DNA of 47,341 bases from the NCBI RefSeq assembly GCF_004570345.1, contig NZ_SPQM01000020.1:1-47341 (forward strand). Direction: 5' to 3'. Shown one piece after another: positions 43,296 to 47,341 of the stretch. Each line of letters begins with the position of its first letter. Position 1 is the first letter of the stretch. Under the pieces are notes generated by a model that made no database searches, had not been told where the DNA came from, and worked only from the letters and a program-made list of their open reading frames with translations. Both the position numbers and the translations under genes were made by a program. This stretch comes from Blastococcus sp. CT_GayMR20. Its GTDB lineage: Bacteria > Actinomycetota > Actinomycetes > Mycobacteriales > Geodermatophilaceae.

Positions 43296-43333
43296 CCCCG
43301 GACCCTAGCGGGAAGATGCCTTAGCGGTGAAGT
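43296..43333 (-). promoter_or_regulatory. Carbamate kinase promoter with shared motif (right-arm copy)
   Basis: Mirror of 4009-4046: the 17-base motif occupies 43317-43333 and TAGGGT 43302-43307, six bases before the ATG. Confidence 0.7.
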
Positions 43334-43347
43334 ACCTGCTGGAGCGG

Positions 43348-44166
43348 TCACCGGCGCCAGAAGTCCAAGCGGTCGCGACCCGGCCGGAAGCCTGCCGCCT
43401 CCACCACGTCGACGGCGAGGTCGAACCGCTGCCCGACCGCGGCCGGGGCGTGCGCATCGCTGCCGAAGCTGACCGCCTGCCCGCCCTCCTCGTGGAACCA
43501 GCGCACCTGGTCGACGGAGGCGAGCGGGCTGCTCGTGTTCACCTCGAGGGCCCGGCCGGTCGACGCCAGGGCGCGGAAGACGGCGCGGTACTCCTCCTCG
43601 TAGGTCTTCTCGACGTACCGGTCGGTGCCGCCGGGCCAGTACCGGCGCGGGAAGTCGACGTGCGCGAGCACCTGGAAGACGTCGCTGGTCTCGATCATCC
43701 GCACGATCTCGGCCAGGTAGCGGCGCATCGTCGTGTCCGGATCGACGTAGAGCAGGCGCCCGACGCCGACCAGGCGCCCGTCGAGCTCCAGGGAGTGCAG
43801 CGAGCCGAGGATCCGGTCCACGGGACTCCGCGCCAGGTGGTCCGCCACGCTGGCCTCGAACAGGTGCGGCTCACCGGTCTCGACGCCGGACAGGATCCGC
43901 AGGTCCGGGAACCGGCCCCGGCACTCCTCGAGCTCGGCGAAGTAGCCCTCGACGTCGATGGGGAGCTGATGCGCGGGGTGACGGTCGACCAGGCCCTGGG
44001 ACGTCGCCGCGTCGTCCTCGTGCCAGACCGTGAAGTCCAGGTGCTCGGTGAACGCGATCGCCGGCAGTCCGAGGGCGACCGCCCGCTCGCAGGCACGGCG
44101 CATCGTCGAGGAGCCAGGGGTGTCCCACGACCACCTGGTGTGCACGTGATTGTCCGGCGGTCGCAT
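43348..44166 (-). CDS. PHP-domain phosphoesterase, HisJ-like (right-arm copy)
   Basis: Identical to 3176-3994: 272 residues with NHVHTRWSWD, TEHLDF and GSDAH metal motifs. ATG at 44166, 79 bases from the divergent recQ start. Confidence 0.82.
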   Translation of the reverse strand: MRPPDNHVHTRWSWDTPGSSTMRRACERAVALGLPAIAFTEHLDFTVWHEDDAATSQGLVDRHPAHQLPIDVEGYFAELEECRGRFPDLRILSGVETGEPHLFEASVADHLARSPVDRILGSLHSLELDGRLVGVGRLLYVDPDTTMRRYLAEIVRMIETSDVFQVLAHVDFPRRYWPGGTDRYVEKTYEEEYRAVFRALASTGRALEVNTSSPLASVDQVRWFHEEGGQAVSFGSDAHAPAAVGQRFDLAVDVVEAAGFRPGRDRLDFWRR

Positions 44167-44245
44167 CGCTGTGGATTCTCCCTCGCCGTCCCCAGGCCCC
44201 GCGCGGTGGCCCCGAGTGTCGGAGCTCCTGCCTACTGTCGTCCCC

Positions 44246-46471
44246 ATGAGCACCGCTGCGCCGCCGTCGGAGATCACCGAGGAGGCGCTCGCCGTCCTCC
44301 GCGAGCTGACCGGGCGGCCGGATGCGGTGTTCCGCGAGGGGCAGGACGCCGCCGTCTCGGCGCTGGTCGAGCGCTCGCAGCGCGCCCTCGTCGTCCAGCG
44401 CACCGGCTGGGGGAAGTCGGCGGTCTACTTCGTCTCCACCGCACTCCTGCGCCGCCGTGGCGCCGGCCCGACGCTGCTGGTGTCGCCCCTTCTGGCCCTC
44501 ATGCGTGACCAGGTGGCCGCCGCGGCCCGCGCCGGCATCCGCGCGGTCGAGATTTCCAGTGCGAACATGACCGAGTGGGACGACATCGCCGCCCGCCTCG
44601 CTGCGGATGACGTCGACGTCCTGCTGGTCTCTCCCGAGCGGCTCACGAACCCCCGGTTCCGCGAGGAGCAGCTGCCCGGCCTGGTCGCCCGCTGCGGGCT
44701 CGTCGTGGTCGACGAGGCGCACTGCGTCTCCGACTGGGGACACGACTTCCGACCCGACTACCGCCGGATCCGCGACCTGCTCGCCACCCTGCCGGCCGGG
44801 ACGCCGGTGCTGGCGACCACTGCCACAGCGAACGAGCGGGTGGTGGCCGACGTCGCCGAGCAGTTGGGCGCCGGTGGCGTGGAGGTCACGACCGTCCGTG
44901 GGCCGCTGTCGCGGGAGTCGCTGCGGCTGGGCGTGCTCCGGCTGCCGTCGGACCGGGCGCGGCTGGCCTGGCTGGCCGCCCACATCGGCGACCTGCCGGG
45001 CAGCGGCATCGTCTACACGCTCACCGTCGCCGCGGCGGAGGAGACGGCGGCGCTGCTCCGGGACGCCGGTCACGAGGTGCGTGCCTACACCGGCCGGCTC
45101 GACGACGCCGACCGCAAGGATGCCGAGGAGGCGCTGCGGAACAACAAGGTGAAGGCCCTCGTCGCGACCTCGGCGCTGGGCATGGGGTTCGACAAGCCCG
45201 ACCTCGGGTTCGTCGTGCACCTGGGGGCGCCGTCCTCTCCGGTGAGCTACTACCAGCAGGTCGGTCGTGCCGGCCGCGCCGTGGAGCACGCCGACGTGCT
45301 GCTGCTGCCCGGCCCGGAGGACCTCGCGATCTGGCAGTGGTTCGCCACGTCCTCCATGCCGCGTGAGGACCACGCGGCCGCGGTGCTCACCGCCATGGCG
45401 GACGGCAAGGCGTGGTCGGTACCGCGGCTGGAGACCGTCGCCGACGTCCGCCGGTCGCGGTTGGAGCTGCTGCTGAAGGTGCTCGCCGTCGACGGCGCCG
45501 TGGAGCGCGTCCAGGGAGGGTGGCGCTCGACCGGTCAACCGTGGGTGTACGACGCCGACCGGTATGCCCGCGTCACGCGCACCCGCGAGGCCGAGCAGCG
45601 GGCGATGATCGCCTACGCCAGGCCCGTGGACGCGGCGATGTGCCGGATGGCCTTCCTCCAGGAGGCCCTGGACGACCCGACCGCCGCCCCGTGCGGGCGG
45701 TGCGACGTCTGCGCCGGGCCCTGGTACTCCGCCGACGTGCCGGAGGCCGCGGCCGAGGCGGCCTCCGCCGTGCTCGACCGCCCGGGGGTCGAGCTCGCGC
45801 CACGCGGCCAGTGGCCGACCGGCGCCGACCGTCTCGGGGTCGACGTCAAGGGCAAGATCTCGCCGGCTGACCAGATCGAGCCCGGCCGGGCCGTGGCGCG
45901 GCTGACCGACCTCGGCTGGGGACAGCGCCTCCGCACGCTCCTGGGGGACGACGGCGTCGGCGGGGTGGTGGTCCTCGACCTCGAGGCACCCGGCATCGAG
46001 GAGGACCCGGACGCCGCGTTCGACGTCCCGGTGCAGCGCTCGATCTCCGACGTCCCCCCGGACGACGAGCTGATGAAGGCCTGCGCGCGGGTGCTCGCCG
46101 CCTGGGACTGGACGGAGCGCCCGGGCGCCGTGGTCGCGATGCCGTCCCGGCGGCGGCCGCGGCTGATCAGCGGGCTGGCGCAGGGCCTGGCCCGGTTGGG
46201 CCGGTTGCCCTACCTGGGCGAGATGTCGCTGCAACACGGCGGACCCACCGGGCGGCCGGGCGGCAACAGCGCCTTCCGGTTGGCTGCCGTCTGGGACCGC
46301 ATCGTCGTCGGCCCGGAGCTGCGCGACCGGCTGGCGGAGGCAGGTTCTGCCCCGATCCTGCTCGTCGACGATCTCGCCGACTCGCGGTGGACCATGACGG
46401 TGGCCGGCCGCGAGCTCCGCCGGGCGGGCGCCACCGCCGTCCTGCCGTTCGCGCTGGCCCTGACTGCCTGA
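44246..46471 (+). CDS. recQ: RecQ-family helicase with PRTase-like C-terminus (right-arm copy)
   Basis: Identical to 871-3096: 741 residues, Walker A GWGKS, DEAH box, zinc-type Cys cluster, and LLVDDLADSRWTMTVAG near the C-terminus. ATG 44246 with TACTGT at 44233-44238. Confidence 0.93.
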   Translation: MSTAAPPSEITEEALAVLRELTGRPDAVFREGQDAAVSALVERSQRALVVQRTGWGKSAVYFVSTALLRRRGAGPTLLVSPLLALMRDQVAAAARAGIRAVEISSANMTEWDDIAARLAADDVDVLLVSPERLTNPRFREEQLPGLVARCGLVVVDEAHCVSDWGHDFRPDYRRIRDLLATLPAGTPVLATTATANERVVADVAEQLGAGGVEVTTVRGPLSRESLRLGVLRLPSDRARLAWLAAHIGDLPGSGIVYTLTVAAAEETAALLRDAGHEVRAYTGRLDDADRKDAEEALRNNKVKALVATSALGMGFDKPDLGFVVHLGAPSSPVSYYQQVGRAGRAVEHADVLLLPGPEDLAIWQWFATSSMPREDHAAAVLTAMADGKAWSVPRLETVADVRRSRLELLLKVLAVDGAVERVQGGWRSTGQPWVYDADRYARVTRTREAEQRAMIAYARPVDAAMCRMAFLQEALDDPTAAPCGRCDVCAGPWYSADVPEAAAEAASAVLDRPGVELAPRGQWPTGADRLGVDVKGKISPADQIEPGRAVARLTDLGWGQRLRTLLGDDGVGGVVVLDLEAPGIEEDPDAAFDVPVQRSISDVPPDDELMKACARVLAAWDWTERPGAVVAMPSRRRPRLISGLAQGLARLGRLPYLGEMSLQHGGPTGRPGGNSAFRLAAVWDRIVVGPELRDRLAEAGSAPILLVDDLADSRWTMTVAGRELRRAGATAVLPFALALTA

Positions 46472-46493
46472 GGCCCGCGCTCTTTCCACAGCT

Positions 46494-46513
46494 TTTCGCA
46501 CACATGTGCGAAA
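46494..46513. promoter_or_regulatory. Palindromic operator candidate at alkB (right-arm copy)
   Basis: TTTCGCACA / TGTGCGAAA arms, mirror of 829-848, overlapping the -35 position of the alkB promoter (TAGCGT at 46521-46526). Confidence 0.55.
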
Positions 46514-46532
46514 CCGGGAGTAGCGTGCCCGC

Positions 46533-47162
46533 ATGCAGCTCGCGCACCAGCCCTCGATGTGGGACCTCGCGGAGGAGTCGACCCTGCGGCCGCTCGCCGG
46601 CGCTGTCGTCCGGCACGAACTGAGCGACGGCGCCTGGGTGGACCACCTGCCGGGCTGGGTCAGCGGATCGGACGCCGTCCTGGACGTGCTGCTCGGGAAC
46701 ATCGGCTGGCGGGAGGACCGCCGGCAGATGTACGAGCGGGAGGTCGCCGTCCCGAGACTGCTCCGCTGGTACGGCCCCCGCGAGACGCTGCCCCACCCCC
46801 TCCTGACCGAGGCGCGCGAATCACTGAACCGCTACTACGGGCCGGAGCTCGGCGAGCGATTCGTCAGCGCGGGTATGTGCCTCTACCGGGACGGCCGCGA
46901 CAGCGTCGCCTGGCACGGCGATCGGATCGGCCGCGGGCGGTCGTCGGACACGATGGTCGCAATCGTCTCGTTCGGCTCGCCCCGTCCGTTGCTGCTGCGG
47001 CCGGCCGGGGGTGGGCAGAGCCTCCGCTTCCCGCTGGGTCACGGCGACCTCGCCGTCATGGGTGGGTCCTGCCAGCGCACGTGGGAGCACTGCATCCCCA
47101 AGACCACCAGGCCCGTGGGCCCTCGTGTGAGCGTGCAGTTCCGCCCGACCGGCGTCGCCTGA
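46533..47162 (+). CDS. alkB: AlkB-like Fe(II)/2-oxoglutarate dioxygenase (right-arm copy)
   Basis: Identical to 180-809: 209 residues with iron ligands His128, Asp130 and His186. After its stop, 47163-47341 mirrors 1-179 and holds no recognised gene. Confidence 0.92.
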   Translation: MQLAHQPSMWDLAEESTLRPLAGAVVRHELSDGAWVDHLPGWVSGSDAVLDVLLGNIGWREDRRQMYEREVAVPRLLRWYGPRETLPHPLLTEARESLNRYYGPELGERFVSAGMCLYRDGRDSVAWHGDRIGRGRSSDTMVAIVSFGSPRPLLLRPAGGGQSLRFPLGHGDLAVMGGSCQRTWEHCIPKTTRPVGPRVSVQFRPTGVA

Positions 47163-47341
47163 CCCCGGTCGGGGCGGGGCGCGTCCGCACCCCCCTGCAG
47201 ACCCCCTCCGGAGGCGTGTATGGTTCTCCATGCGCCGCGCGGCCCGGGAGGGTCGCCGGACCGGTTGCTCCTGCGGGGGTGCTGGAAACCGGCGTAGTGT
47301 TGGACATCCAGCCAGCGAGGAAGCCCGGGAGGGCCGATTTG

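Larger units (their letters stand above)
23735..47341 (-). repeat. Right arm of the perfect inverted repeat
   Basis: This is the exact reverse complement of 1-23607. Unlike the left arm, it joins the spacer with an intact reading frame: the gene ending at 24048 reads from the spacer into this arm without a break. Spacer plus right arm (23608-47341) is therefore the best estimate of the native sequence. Confidence 0.97.

Noticed and set aside
1..47341. Linear replicon with telomeric inverted repeats
   Set aside because: Terminal repeats of linear replicons flank a long unique region. Here the unique part is 127 bases and falls inside a coding sequence, with no telomere-like hairpin series or terminal protein gene.
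1..47341. CRISPR arrays, tRNA or rRNA genes, transposases, integrases
   Set aside because: I looked for regularly spaced repeats, recognisable RNA genes and mobile-element enzymes on both strands and saw none.

Overview
The window is one very large inverted repeat. Bases 1-23607 and 23735-47341 are exact reverse complements of each other: position x pairs with 47342-x, and every reading frame reappears unchanged on the opposite strand. A 127-base spacer (23608-23734) is present only once. The window begins and ends exactly where the two arms begin and end, so the unique information is about 23.7 kb (for example 23608-47341). The pattern is most simply a fold-back contig, from a chimeric amplification product or an assembler passing through a hairpin, but a true head-to-head duplication cannot be excluded from sequence alone.

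The DNA is very GC-rich, with GTG starts, ATGA/GTGA gene overlaps and several leaderless promoters (TAnnnT 6-7 bases before ATG). Together with the protein repertoire this points to a high-GC actinobacterium, most likely of the Geodermatophilaceae type (Blastococcus, Geodermatophilus, Modestobacter). That placement is an inference from general protein style, not from a marker gene.

Layout of the left arm, mirrored in the right arm: (a) 180-3994, a DNA-repair group with an AlkB-like dioxygenase, a RecQ-type helicase with a C-terminal phosphoribosyltransferase-like domain, and a divergent PHP-family phosphoesterase; (b) 4047-6123, carbamate kinase and a cyanurate/barbiturate ring-opening amidohydrolase; (c) 6133-8297, a SipW-like signal peptidase with a DUF5305-like extension and a small exported protein; (d) 8534-10342, a PAS-GAF-PP2C phosphatase; (e) 10391-11875, a KptA RNA 2'-phosphotransferase, a 3' remnant of a ribosomal protein S4 gene and an unknown membrane-anchored protein; (f) 11952-14875, a DUF1116 protein and an FdrA-like protein, divergent from (g) 15060-21072, a UraA-like NCS2 permease, a three-subunit molybdenum hydroxylase and a CoxG-like protein; (h) 21143-23224, an Old Yellow Enzyme and a short-chain dehydrogenase; (i) a gene cut by the fold-back centre.

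Blocks b, f and g form a coherent catabolic system. The permease would import a pyrimidine. The molybdenum hydroxylase would oxidise it (uracil to barbiturate). The amidohydrolase would open the ring (ureidomalonate). FdrA plus DUF1116, relatives of the oxamate carbamoyltransferase subunits, could phosphorolyse the ureido acid to carbamoyl phosphate. Carbamate kinase would then make ATP. A shared 17-base motif sits at the same distance (-38 to -22) from the carbamate kinase and fdrA start codons, with a third inverted copy in the fdrA/permease divergent region, which ties the two blocks into one likely regulon. The substrate and the phosphorolytic step are hypotheses.
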